Part shown: positions 38,001 to 58,900 of the stretch, one piece after another
Numbering within the stretch: position 1 is the stretch's first letter
How the letters are laid out: each line of letters opens with the position of its first letter
Assembly: GCA_016859345.1 (NCBI GenBank)
Contig: CM029121.1
Coordinates: 27,373,527 to 27,437,526 of the forward strand
DNA: 64,000 nucleotides
Source: Istiophorus platypterus
Lineage: Eukaryota; Chordata; Actinopteri; Istiophoriformes; Istiophoridae
Reading direction: 5' to 3'
Notes under the pieces: model-generated
Told to the model about the DNA's origin: nothing
What the model saw: only the letters and a program-made list of their open reading frames with translations
Databases searched by the model: none
Position numbers and translations under genes: made by a program

Positions 38001-38085
38001 CACACACACACACTCACACACACGCACTCACACACACGCACTCACACACACACACACTCACACACACTCACACACACACTCATGT
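38001..38085. repeat. (CA)n array with CACT/CGCA interruptions
   Basis: About 85 bp of CA units with regular CACTCA and CACGCA interruptions. Confidence 0.9.
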
Positions 38086-39378
38086 GCACAATGGAAAAAC
38101 GTTCTATTTCGGGACCGGCGGGGTCACGGATCACCTTAATAAAGAGGCAGGAATGTGTTGAGGCACTTCTGCGCTCACTCAAACTATACGATCCCTGACT
38201 CTCCTCGTACGGTCTCCTGCAGCACTAATGAGCTTTGCATTCAGCCCGTTCATTCATGCAGCCCTGTTTGTATTTGAAACACATGGGCCGCCAACACACA
38301 TCACCCCCCCACCCCCCCACCCCACCCGGCTGCACTCGTCAGCACGTCTTCGTGAACCTTGGTTTGAATCTGTTTGCCGCTGGTAGACGAGAGACTGCGG
38401 TGGCTTGAAGTGATTCTGTCGGTCCACGGTGAAGCTTGAATCACGGAGCCATCCAGCCGTCACTGGAAGTTTATCTGGGAACAAAGGCGAAATATTAGGG
38501 CACAGAACAAACGTTGAAGTGTTCTAAACAAGCTCTGTTTAGTTATGAGGGTCCAATCAGGAACTCTGGCCCAGAACCGGTACTTTTCACTGAATATCAA
38601 GGTGGCAACCAGAACAGATTTTTGAGCCGTCAGTGGATGACTGGCAGCGGTAGAGCAGCAACAACAGTGAGCTGACTTTGTGTTTGTCAACTGAGATAAG
38701 GGGTGTTTCATTCATCCCAGTGCAGATGGATTTGCAGTGGACATGATGCAACTTCACCATTTAACCCAGGGGGTCTTCGCCCCATCTCAGCTTAAACAGA
38801 ATTGTGGGGTTTGGATGGTCAAACTCTGGTCGTCATTCCCACCCGTTGAAAATCGGCATTTCATGAGCTCAGAGGTAAAAGTGCAGTCGAACACTCAAGA
38901 GTTGTAAAACAACCCCAAACCAAACTAAAAAACCCAGTCAATTAAGCCATATTTTCATGGAGGAAATGTGGATATGTTGAAAGCTCTACTTGTAATCAAA
39001 GACTCACACCGTCAGACATCACTATCGGCCAGAAGTCGCCCGAGAAACATCGCGGTGTTTATGGTTTTCTTCCGTATGACGGGAATCCGATGGCGGTTGT
39101 CAAGGGCGCCGTCGGGGGACGCTCAAGACAGGAAGTGCCGATAGTAAGTTCGACGTGTCTTTAACTGTGCCAGTTTGCCAAAATGTAAGCATAACACAGG
39201 CTAACGGTAAAGTTTGTAGCTCATTGATTGACAGTCCTGAAACAAATAAGAGAAAAAACAATGGTAATTATTTTGTTAACATTTTATTTTTTACTGAATT
39301 TTTCAATAGGATCAATTTCCAAGTTATCACAATATAGGCAACATGTTATTTTAATCTATTGCGCATAAAATACAATAT

Positions 39379-39451
39379 AAATATATATATATATAGTATA
39401 TATATATATATATTATATAACAAATTATATATATACAAATTATATATACAC

Positions 39452-39497
<46 letters not shown>
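39379..39497. repeat. (AT)n array
   Basis: Imperfect AT dinucleotide array of about 120 bp, including inverted 'caaattatatata' units. Confidence 0.9.
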
Positions 39498-39501
<4 letters not shown>

Positions 39502-40741
39502 GTTGGGTTTAGTTTATGATGATGGACTTGTGTTTCACATCCACCGTGGTTGTGACTGTTTTTTATTTCAGGACTGGATCAGGATCAGGATCAGGATTGT
39601 GTTATTGATTACTTATCGAGTTCATGTAACCATTGTTTTAAAGGGACTGAAATTTTAACCCACAAACAGTTTGTCTGGTTGCCAGCAGGGGGAGACTCTG
39701 TGATTCCACGTCCTCCTGTCCAATCGGTGTGACAGATCTGGTTGTAAACGGGGGCATGAAACCCCCCAAACCCCCAAAAACAGGCTGATTTTTCAAAGCC
39801 ACGTTGACTTTTCCTGAATAACCCCCCCCCCGGTGCTAAAGGAGCTGTTTGCTGGCGACTCCGAGCACAACGGAGCCACCTGACGGAGCCGCCAACCGGC
39901 AGAACTTCACCTCAATGCCTTCGGAGGGGAGGAGGAGAGAGGAGAAAGGCCCCGGAGGAGAAAAAAAGGAGCCTGCAAAGTGCAACTCCGAGCTGTGACT
40001 CAGGGTCTCCTAGCAACAGGCTCTGAGATGAAACCGCGAGTTTTGCCGAACTCTCTGGATCTGGATCTTTTTTTTTTAAACCCTGAATTGTTTTCTCTCT
40101 CTTTTTTTACTGAAGCAGGTTTTATTAGGTGAATACCAGGGTTTTTTGGTTGCTTTTTTTTTTTTTTTACTCCTTTTAGCATTTGTAATCCCCCTGAACC
40201 TCACATCCAACCACACACTCATTTCTCCCTCAATGAATTTCCAACAGCAGCATTTGCATGTGTTGTCTTTTCACTGTAATCTCTTTCTCTCTCTGTTTCT
40301 CTCTCTTTCTGCCTCAGACCTGTTGAATCTTAAACTCTGCCCCCCCCCACCATTCTCTCCCCCATCCCGAGTAAAAAAGGGCCAAGACAAAAGCATGAAT
40401 GCATAATTAATAAAGCGAAGCTGCATTTTTAATTGTTGCCGGTCTTCAAAGTTGCCCAGTGGCATTGTCTCCCGGTCTCAGACCGGCTGCTTCCGATTGG
40501 CAGGGCCTCATTCGGGTCTTTTTCTGGTTTTTTTTCTGCAGGGCCCAGGCGCTGCAGAAGCACCGGCAGACAACAGATCCAAGCTCGCCTCCTTTCTCAG
40601 GGTGTCTGTCCGCACAATGGACTTCCATAGCCTTCACACAAAGGAGGCTGGTGCATGAAAAAAAACAAAACAAAACAAAACAACCCCCCCCCCCAAATTC
40701 AATGGCATTCCTCCCCACAATACACTGAGAATATGTGCTTC

Positions 40742-40744
<3 letters not shown>

Positions 40745-40774
<30 letters not shown>
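40745..40774. repeat. (CT)15 microsatellite
   Basis: Fifteen uninterrupted CT units. Confidence 0.9.
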
Positions 40775-40779
<5 letters not shown>

Positions 40780-43397
40780 TATCCTCTGATGTTTAGGGAA
40801 GATGCGTGAGGACCGGGAAGTGATATATTCCTGCGTCAAAGAGCAACAAAGTCGCTGGGATATTTTCAGCTCGAACAAAAGCGGTGGAGCGACAGACCCA
40901 CCGACACATCGGCCAGGGTTTCTCATCGATGAGTTAACACTAAAGCTGAGTCTTAAAGGCTCAAAATGAAGTGAATTTGTCCCCTGATAGGCTGTCAGGT
41001 GTTGGTGCTCGAGTTACATTTTATTATCTTTGTTTCCTGCCGGCTCTGTTTCTTTACAGAGAAAAAACGGCTCCACCTCGGTGATGACAGCGACGACAGC
41101 GACGACAATGCTCAAGAGAAGCTTTCGCCCTGAGGACCCGGCAGAGTTTATTCCAAGTCCTGAGGAGAGACAGACAGGAAGCTGGAGGCTCTGGGCCGAA
41201 GCAGCTCCCTTGAACGCCGGTGGAGAGTAACTGAGTATATTTACTCTGTTATTGAACCTGAGTGCAGGTTTGAGGCGCAGCAATTGATTTTTTCCGGTGG
41301 ATGAACCAGGTCGCCACGGACCCGATGACACCTGTCCCTGCCACACCATCGCTGGCCAGGTGGATAGACGTCGGCTCACCTGTCACAACCTCTGCACGTG
41401 GACCCGTGACGGTTGAGGAGGGCCGAGCAAGGAGGCGGAGAGGGGATGGGGATTCGGGGGGGCTCGCTCCAACCGTTATCAGGGCGCCCTGAGCCCCGTT
41501 GGCACGCCGGCCCGGCCGCTCACCGCCCCGAGGCTGCCGGGCACAATGGGCCACGCCGGAGGGAGAGAGTCGAGCCGGGTGAACGTCACCGACACCCACA
41601 GCCTAATCCTCCTGCCCCATACATCTGCGCCGGGCCTGTTTCAAAAGCCAGACCACCACCCCTGCCCCCACTCACCCCCTTTTTTTCTACCCCTATAATC
41701 CTCCCTCCTCCCAATCGTGACCACCTCTTTTCTTTTCCCTCGGTGTTATTCTGCAGCGGGAGAAAGGACGAGCTTTTGTGGCGGCCCCATAGTGTCGCAC
41801 AGACACAAGACCAGGGCTGCTAGTCGTCAAATGGGGGCTCTCCCCGCCTTTCACAGCACTCGCTTTGCTCATGTTGACTCGGCGAGAGCGGGGGAAACTC
41901 TTATTTTAGCACGTGAAAGGCCTCCAGACGGGGAACACGAAGGCCGGCTCTTCACGCTGACTCTGAAAGCCGGCGTTTCTCTGAGAGGAGTAGGGAGTGT
42001 TTGCCGGGTTGTTGGCATGGTGTTTTAATTTGACTGTCAGCAGGGCCCAGAGGGGCCCGGACGAGACGGAGACACTCCTGCAGGATCCTGCCAAAGTGAA
42101 ACCCAGAGACAAACTTGGGGAAAAAAAAGGCCCAAATGGCTTTCGGACGTCGCTCCACTCGTTCAGGTTATTTCCATCCTGGAGACGAAATAAATGCGAA
42201 TGTGAATAGATTATTTTTAAAATGTCGGGGACTGGAAATATCATACATTTTTCTTATCGTCAGAAAAAACCAAAACATGATCCAAGATCCTTCTTCAAGA
42301 AAAATAAATAAAAATTAAACACAAATAAGAGTGTGTGTGCTCACCCACAGGTTTTTGTTTTTTTTCAAATTTCTCTCTTCGCCCCCATCTGTGTCATATT
42401 AACGGCACCAGAAACAGAAAATCCAAACTGGGGGAAATAAATAACCTGAGATCCGTGAGAGTCCGAGAGCTCTGAGAATAGCGTTGTGATAAATACTGAG
42501 ATTAAAGACGAAGTTGTGAGGTGGGCTGCTTAGCGGGTCGTGGATGGAAATATCAAATTAAGTTTTTCTCAGAGGACAAAGAGGGTCCACTCTATTTGAT
42601 ATTAAAAAAAAAAAAAAAGTCACAGAAAAAGTAGAAATTTACTTTTATCCTAAACAGAAAATTGACAGAGTGTGGCCCAATGTCATCTAATGTCAGATAC
42701 TACACAGAGCACAAGGAAGTCCAGAGTCAAGTGAAGCTGTCGTTACGTCCCTTTAGGTTTGAGCGGGACGCCCTCTAGTGGAGGTTATCACAGACCGCAG
42801 CATGACGCCTAATGCGGACCAGTGACATGAACTGAGGAGTGCACTTAACTCTGAGCACGGAAACCAGGGATGATTAAAAAGCCCATATTAGTTTCTTAGA
42901 CACATTATGGATTTTCCTTTGGTGAAAAGTAATTAAAGCCAATTACTCTCTCTAATGTGACCGTGGAGCTTTTTCTAAAACATGATGTTGTGAATTTCAC
43001 TTAACAGAGATCTGTGATAAATATTTTTCTGAAACACTTTATAATTTTCTCATCATTTTCCCATTTTTCTTTTTTGATAATCTTGTGGTACAGTTACAAA
43101 AGTTTACCGTATCAGTGTTTCTTAATTTTATTTTCAAAAGAAATCTTTCACATAAAGTTAAGACTAAACAGGCTTTGTTGGTGGGATGAACTCATTGTTT
43201 TTCTCCCTCTTTTTATTTTGTTTATAGTTGGATGTTCTTTGGACTGTTACCGACGCCTGTTGAAGAAACAAGGATCCACAAAAAGTAAAAACTCATCTTG
43301 ATTCAAAGGTATTTCAAGGTTTGTCCAAAAAGGGGCAATAAAACCACACCCACAAAGCTACAGTGACAGGAGAGTTTCTATGTCACATTTCCTCAGT

Positions 43398-43408
43398 GAA
43401 AGTGAAAG
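43398..43408 (+). promoter_or_regulatory. ISRE-type motif upstream of the TRIM gene
   Basis: GAAAGTGAAAG is a perfect match to the GAAANNGAAA core bound by IRF and STAT1/2-IRF9 complexes. It lies about 120 bp upstream of the proposed donor of the non-coding first exon and 600 bp upstream of the TRIM start codon. This is the usual placement for an interferon-responsive promoter. Function is inferred. Confidence 0.65.
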
Positions 43409-43424
43409 TTTGTCTAAACAACAG

Positions 43425-43525
43425 CAGAGCGCCAGTCGAGACTAGCCACCCTGAAAAAAAAAAATAGACTGAATCCATTGGTTTCTTTTTTATCAGAAAC
43501 GCAGCAGAGTTTGTGCCATACACTG
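43425..43525 (+). other. proposed non-coding exon 1 of the TRIM gene
   Basis: A consensus donor (cactg|GTGAGTAC, GT at 43,526) lies downstream of the ISRE. An acceptor (tttttgttccag, AG at 43,995-43,996) lies 10 nt before the TRIM start codon. Together they suggest a short 5' UTR exon joined across a ~470-nt intron. The exon start is a guess based on distance from the ISRE. Confidence 0.45.
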
Positions 43526-44005
43526 GTGAGTACAGCTGATATTATTTGCTGTCCTTCGTAAACCGCTAACAACATAACACCTCAGCTCTGGAGGGACAAG
43601 ACGCTCCCACCCAAGGCCTTGACCTGGACTGGTTTTGAACTGAGTCATGGCTGTGGGGGTTACAGTCACTACAGTCTTCACTTTTCTCTGGCACATTTAG
43701 ATGGATCTGATTCTCTGCTCTCTGTATCACTGGCCTTGACTGACTTGACGGCATAATGAGACGTATCTGTGTATCTGTATCCGTAAATCAGATGCATGAA
43801 TACGCACAGGTTGTGATGCACATTAATCGACGTGTGCACATTTGCATTGTGTGTTTTTTTTAGTGGGTTTGGTCCTCAGTTCGGTGAACAACAGAATTCA
43901 GGACAACGCTCCTAAAGTTCCACTAATCATAGTTTGATGTAATAAAACAAATAATCAAATAATTACAAAGGTGTTTTCTTCGCATTTTTGTTCCAGTGCG
44001 TGGAC

Positions 44006-44259
44006 ATGTCTGCTGCCAGCCGTCGTCGAATTGAGGATCCGTTTCTATGCTCCATCTGTCTGCATGTGCTCACTGATCCGGTCACTTTACCATGTGGACA
44101 CAACTTCTGCAGAAACTGCATCACAGATCACTGGGATGTTAGTCTCTCGTGCCAGTGTCCCATCTGTAAAAGGCTTTACAACACAAGACCTGAGCTGCAT
44201 GTAAACACGTTCATCTCTGCCGTGGCTGCTCGTTTCAGACGGTCAGTTCAAAAGGAAGC

Positions 44260-44291
<32 letters not shown>

Positions 44292-45673
44292 GCAGAAGCA
44301 GCAGCAGCAAGAGCAGCAGCAGCAGCAGCAGCAGAAGCTCAGAGCGACAAGCTGCCAAACCGGGAGAGGTTCCCTGTGACGTCTGCACTGGAACCAAACC
44401 GAAGGCCCGGAAGTCCTGCCCGGTGTGTCGGGCCTCCTATTGTGGGACTCACCTGGAGCCTCATCTGACAGAGCCAGGCCTAAAAAGACACCAACTGATC
44501 GACCCTGTGGAGAACCTGGAAGACAAGGTGTGTACGGAGCACGACAAACTGCTGGAGCTGTTCTGTAAGACCGACCAGACATGCATCTGTATGTCCTGCA
44601 CCTATTCTGACCACAAGACACATGATTTTATTCCCGTGATAGAAGAATATGAAGAAAGGAAGGCAGAGCTGAGGGAGACAGAGGCTGAAATTCAGCAGAT
44701 GATCCAGAAGAGACAACAGAAGATTCAGGAGATCAAACGATCAGTGGAGCTCAGTAATGAACGAGCAGACGCAGAAATAGCAGAAGGCGTTAATGTCTTC
44801 GCTGCTCTGAAGGAGTCTGTTGAGAGAGGTCAGGCTGAACTCATCAAGACCATCAAAGACAAGCAGAGACACAAAGAAAAACGGGCTGAAGGCTTCATCA
44901 AAGAGCTGCAACAGGAAATCTCTGAGCTGAGGAAGAGGAGCTCTGAGGTGGAGCAGCTCTCATGCTCTGAAGACCACCTCCACCTCCTCCAAAGTTTCTC
45001 ATCCCTGAACACTGCTGAACCCACCAGGGACTGGACAGAGGTCAGCGTCCATGCTCCATCATATAAGGGGACTGTCAGGAGAGCTGTGAATAAGCTGGAG
45101 GAGACGCTCAGTAAACAAATGAATGAGCTGTTCGAGGCCGAGCTGGAGAGGGTCCAGCAGTATGCAGTGGATGTGACTCTTGATCCTGATATTGTACATC
45201 CCAAACCCAACCAGTCTTGTGCTAAACAGCAGGTAAATGAGGGCAATAACTGTAGATGTGTCCGATCAAAGAAGGCATTCACTTCAGGAAGGTTTTACTT
45301 CCAGGTTCCAGTTAAGAGGTGGTCTTGGTGGACTTTAGGAGTGGCCAGAAAGTCCAGCAAGAAGAGAACAATCACACTGAGCCCTAACAATGGTTTCTGG
45401 ACTGTGTGTTTGTGTCCAGATTTTCTCCAACGTAAGTACTTTGCTGGTGCAGAACCATCAGTCGGTCTCTCTCTGAGGTCCTGCCCTAAGAACGTGGGGG
45501 TGTTTGTGGATCTCGAGGAGGGTCTGGTCTCCTTTTATGATGTTGATACTGCCGCTCTCATCTACTCTTTCACTGACGTCCCCTTGCCTTACAAACTCTA
45601 CCCGTTCTTCAGTCCCTGTCAGAATCATGGTGTTAGCCTCCACAACATTGATAAGCGTTGTGGAGTACAATGA
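44006..45673 (+). CDS. TRIM-family E3 ubiquitin ligase (RING, B-boxes, coiled coil, SPRY)
   Basis: A 555-residue protein in one uninterrupted coding exon. The start is the ATG at 44,006 (G at -3), 10 nt after a splice acceptor. A RING C3HC4 finger is at residues 15-54 (C15, C18, C30, H32, C35, C38, C51, C54). A serine-rich linker spans about 86-112. A B-box 1-like zinc motif starts at C124/C127, and B-box 2 is at 176-206 (C176, H179, C187, D190, C195, C198, H203, H206). A charged coiled coil covers about 210-330, and a PRY-SPRY-like C-terminus runs from about 390 (LDPDIVHP, GRFYFQV, WTLGVA, LSPNNGFWTV, VGVFVDLEEGLVSFYDV, LYPFFSPC). The architecture matches teleost TRIM25/bloodthirsty-like ligases, which ubiquitinate targets in the cytosol, often in antiviral signalling. 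The PRY part looks about 20 residues shorter than in relatives. The single coding exon suggests an intronless paralogue. The exact orthologue is not assigned. Confidence 0.9.
44261..44336 (+). repeat. in-frame (AGC)n encoding poly-serine
   Basis: A trinucleotide array coding for 23 serines with single N, R, K and R interruptions (residues about 86-112 of the TRIM protein), between the RING finger and the first B-box. Being in frame and multiple-of-three, it is expected to vary in length without breaking the gene. Confidence 0.9.
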
Positions 45674-46003
45674 GTGGAGATGTCAGATTTCATCCAAACA
45701 AAAAGCTCTACGTCACGTGACGTTGCATTATATGGAATATACTTCCCTCTTCTCCTATTCTAAATGTTTTCCTTAATATCATGTGATCCCATGATATGTC
45801 CCATTGCTTCTCTGTCTTGTAAATAATCAGTAATAATTGAGTCCATCCAGTATCATATAATCATTTTTTTTCAAAATACAAAAAAACGGTTAAAACAAAA
45901 CTTCAAAAACATCACAAAAAGGAGCTTTTGCAGAGATCATTACATCTCAGTAGCAAATTCAGCCTGTTGACTGTTGTGCTTTCTTTGGTAGTAATATTAT
46001 GTA

Positions 46004-46009
46004 AATAAA
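46004..46009 (+). terminator. polyadenylation signal for the TRIM gene
   Basis: AATAAA 331 nt after the TRIM stop codon, the first clear signal downstream. Confidence 0.55.
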
Positions 46010-46847
46010 AAAAGAGTGGAAACTTCATTGATGGTGAGCTCTGACTGGCTATATATCAGACAGTAAAAGAAAGAAAAGAAAAACCAGATCAGGTATTGTC
46101 TACACTGATTTAACTCGTTGAGCTTTGACTCTCCAGAAAAAGACATTTTGTCACTGATTAATGAGAGTGTGGTGTATTTCCTCTTTTAACGTAAAGCAGA
46201 TGAAATTCTGATTGTAATTGCTGCTGATAAGAAAACCCGCAAGATATCAGGAATCAACAATTAATACAAATGACAAACAAATGTTTAAAGCTTAGTTTTT
46301 CTAACTTTGACATTTAGAAATTTCTAGCTTTTAAATTAGTTAGCTATGCTGCTGTGGACACATTAAAATCCCAGTTTTGAGTCATCATGATATCTGCAGT
46401 TGGATCTCACTAAATGACATTGGCGACATTGGGAAAGAGCTGGTTACCGAGCTCCGTCGATGCATGATCACAACAGTGTCCATGTTGTCTGCTTGTCTGC
46501 CAGCAGGTGACTCTTGATTTCTGAGCACAGTTTGGTTTCTGACGGTCTGAACTCAGCATGATCTGGATTTGGCCTCTCTGTAATCCTGAGGTCAAACTTT
46601 CCCTTCATTCCAGTTTGCTAATAATCACTGATTCATTTGCTGTAATTTTTTTTTAAATTTTACTGAGTAGCTGTGAATTAATATGTAATTTGATGTTGTA
46701 GTTCGTAACAGGAACAGTTTTTCTTTAATACAGGATGGAAAGATTTAATGAATCCATTTAAAATAGATTTCTTCCACCTTATTAGCTGTTTATTCCCTGA
46801 ACCCATTTTTTCATAGTATAACAAATAATTCCAAAATGTTACAGCAC

Positions 46848-47080
46848 AGAGGAAGAAATGGAAATTAACTAAGTATGTTTACTCAAGTACTGCACTTGAG
46901 TACGTTTTTTGAAATACTTGTTCTTTACATTTCATGCTACTTCATACTTTTACACCACTACATCCAGACGGATACTGTAGCCTTCCATTTTTTACTTCAC
47001 TACACATATCTGACTTTTTTTTTAGCTCTTAGTTACTTTTCAGATTAAAATTTCAAGATTAAGGTGATAACTGATTTTGC
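46848..47080 (-). repeat. hAT-type non-autonomous element, inverted copy
   Basis: Begins with the degraded terminus 'aaattaactaagtatgttta' and 'ctcaagtactgcacttgag'. It continues with 'catttcatgctacttcatac' and 'accactacat', the same family as 33.7-34.3 kb in the opposite orientation. It is followed by a poly-A and (TA)n tract. Confidence 0.75.
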
Positions 47081-47083
47081 ATT

Positions 47084-47138
<55 letters not shown>

Positions 47139-47140
47139 AG
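47084..47140. repeat. poly-A / (TA)n tract
   Basis: A run of 17 A followed by about 15 TA units. Confidence 0.9.
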
Positions 47141-47656
47141 GTGCTTATAATATAATACACATTTGTAAAGATTAAATTAATGCTTATCAAGAATTATGAC
47201 ATGTGACATGTAACAAAAGAAATCTGGTTGGGGCCCAAGGTCACAGATATCTATGAGCTCTATAAAGGTCAAGTAAAGAGCTAGTTCCCCTAATGGATTA
47301 ATTCAAATAAAAGTAATCATTTATCTAGCCTACGTGTAGAGGGACACTTAGAGGTAATGACTGTAAAATGCTGCTTGGACAAAAACTTAGACATAATATC
47401 ACCGTGGGCACTTTACGAAAGAATGGGGGCTTTTAATTGATGCCTTACCTACATTTTACTGATAACACTTTTAAAATCAAGCAGGATCTTGAGCCCTTGT
47501 GTTTTGAATGAGAATTTTGGAGCTGTGGTGTTGGTGCAGTTACTGAAGTGAACGATGCGAGTCCTTCGTCCATCATTTCGAGCGCTGGCGGGAGAAAAAT
47601 GCAAATAACTGATATTTTTACCGGTTTTGTTCCGACCGCTGCGGCGTTCATGCCGC

Positions 47657-47664
47657 TGACGTCA
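47657..47664 (+). promoter_or_regulatory. CRE (CREB/ATF) motif
   Basis: A perfect palindromic TGACGTCA 118 bp upstream of the dld start codon. Confidence 0.65.
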
Positions 47665-47703
47665 CTTAGATGCGACGCCCGGACGGGTTTCTCCCACTGG
47701 TAC

Positions 47704-47715
47704 TGCGCAGGCGCA
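47704..47715 (+). promoter_or_regulatory. NRF1 motif
   Basis: TGCGCAGGCGCA fits the tandem GCGC-type NRF1 consensus, 67 bp upstream of the dld start codon. NRF1 drives many nuclear genes for mitochondrial proteins, which fits the gene product. Confidence 0.65.
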
Positions 47716-47781
47716 ATGAGCAGAGTCCTTGGCTGGTCGGCCTGCTGTAGGTTACCGATCCTGCGAAGGGACACCGACAAA

Positions 47782-57325
<9,544 letters not shown>

Positions 57326-57517
57326 ACCGCCGGCCGCCGTCGCAGCTTCGGTGTACATAATGGAGGAGAAACAGGAAGCTGTGTGTCTGTGTCCAACCCC
57401 CCCCCCCCCCCCCAACCCCACCCCAGCCCACCGGGATCCTCTGTGCACTTCAATGCTGTACCACATCTAGTTCTAATGTTATTTAAATGTTCTCAGTAAA
57501 AACAAAATAAAAATAAA
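57326..57517 (+). terminator. dld: dld 3' UTR with two adjacent polyadenylation signals
   Basis: The short 3' UTR contains a C-rich run (57,398-57,426) and ends with two back-to-back AATAAA signals at 57,506-57,511 and 57,512-57,517. Confidence 0.75.
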
Positions 57518-58261
57518 GGGGGTTCGGGTGGTAAAGAAACACTGTCTGCAGATCAGTCTCTTCGTTTTCCAGACACATAGTTTGAAAGGTGTCAGAACAG
57601 CAATATTAATAACTTATAGAACACAGATATCGATATATATTGGCTTAGTGGCTGTGGTTTCTCTTGTAAAGGATGAATGGAGGTTGGGGTTTCTTTTTTT
57701 TTTTTTTTTTTTACAGTGTGAAACAATTCAACACGACAGATATGAGCGGTGACCAGGGCAGGAAACCGAGGCCAGATCCCGGATGCACACATTTGGGTTT
57801 CGAGGGTTGAGTCCGGTACAGAAGTCGTTCTTCCCCACTTTGTGGCCTCTTGGTTCTTCTCTTGCCCCCCCCCCCACAGGTTTCAAACACTTCACGGTCT
57901 TGATGAGCGATAACACAATGACACAAGATGACAACTGAGTAGAGACTAGCTGCCGAGATGCGGTTGAAAGCTCCGGGCGGTTGCCGGGGAACTTGTCCGT
58001 TTCCTGCTCTGATGACCTCTACTGTGATCGGCCCCTGGCCTGTTCTTGCTTATCTCAACATTTAAATCAATAAATGCAGCATCAGTTAAATAAAACTAAA
58101 ATGTTTAACTTTACTGACTTTTTCTTTTCCTTGGTCAAATAACTTTCTAATAAGGCCTCTATAGCTCACGACTTATTTTCCATGGTTGTCCCTGATAACA
58201 ACATCTTTCAAAATGGAGGCAGGAAATCAGTGTCTGAGATTAAGAAGTGAAGGAAAACACC

Positions 58262-58900
58262 TGATATGAGTCAATTCAGTTCAATTTTGTCTATATAGCT
58301 CAATATCATACCAGATGTTACCTCAGGTCACTTTTCATATAGAGCGGATCTGGATCAGACTCTTTATAGTTTTTATTTACCGAGACCCAACGTTTCTCCC
58401 ATGAGCAAGAAAAACTCCCTTTAACAGGTAGAAACATTGAACAGATCCTGGCTTGGGGGTAAAGAGACATGGAGAGAGACAAAGGAGGGGCAGGAGAGTG
58501 ATGGTTCTTCAGTCCTAGATCCAGACTCTGATCCAGACTGCAGCATCAGAGGCAGAATAACCTGCAGAAGGTGACGGGAGGAGAGGAGAGGAGCCCAGTG
58601 CATCATGGGAAGTCCCCCAGCAGTCTGGGCCTATAGCAGCATAACTAGGGGATGGTCCCAGCTGATCCTGAGCCAGTTCTAAGGATAAGCTAAATCAAAG
58701 AGGAAGGATTTAAGCCGACTCTTAAACGTGAAGAGGGTGTCTGCCCCCCCCCCAACCCAAACTGGAAGATGGTTCCACAGCACAGGAGCCTGATACCTGA
58801 AGGCTCTGGTTCCTACCTGAGGAGACTGTGGGAACCACTAGTAGGTCTGTGTTCTGGGAGCCAAGTCGGGAAACGTGGTGGCGTAGAAACCAGGGAATCC
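58262..58900 (+). repeat. long teleost dispersed repeat ('tatatagc...gcatcatggga' family)
   Basis: Begins with 'tcaattttgtctatatagc' and contains 'catgagcaagaaaaactcc', 'gcccagtgcatcatgggaag', 'cctatagcagcataactagg' and 'ggttccacagcacaggagcc' in order. This is an almost full-length copy of one of the commonest uncharacterised repeats in percomorph fish. A fragment of the same 5' end is at 63,538-63,590. Confidence 0.8.

Larger units (their letters stand above)
31913..43390. other. intergenic region between ptprz1 and the TRIM gene
   Basis: About 11.5 kb with no supportable exon. It holds the polypurine tract, two GT arrays, a hAT-type element, a tRNA-SINE-like fragment, a ~300-bp trinucleotide array, CA and AT microsatellites and many poly-C/G runs. 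Blocks near 40.4-40.6 kb and 42.86-42.98 kb are less repetitive and could be regulatory. Confidence 0.65.
47550..47781 (+). promoter_or_regulatory. dld: dld promoter and 5' leader
   Basis: A CpG-rich block directly upstream of the dld ATG with no TATA box, typical of a housekeeping promoter. It contains a palindromic cAMP-response element and an NRF1 site (listed separately). The reading frame of exon 1 stays open upstream to about 47,548, but dld relatives begin at MQSW, so that stretch is taken as leader. Confidence 0.65.

Noticed and set aside
43014..43301. 95-codon hydrophobic plus-strand frame
   Set aside because: AT-rich T-biased sequence gives chance Phe/Leu/Ile runs; no supporting signals.
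43988..44005. Upstream start for the TRIM gene at a non-ATG codon
   Set aside because: It would use a TTG lying before the splice acceptor. The ATG at 44,006 follows the acceptor and has a good context.
44235..44621. Cys-rich minus-strand open frame
   Set aside because: Antisense shadow of the AGC repeat and the TRIM coding sequence.
47548..47781. In-frame upstream extension of dld exon 1
   Set aside because: DLD proteins start at MQSW. The upstream frame is promoter/leader with CRE and NRF1 motifs.
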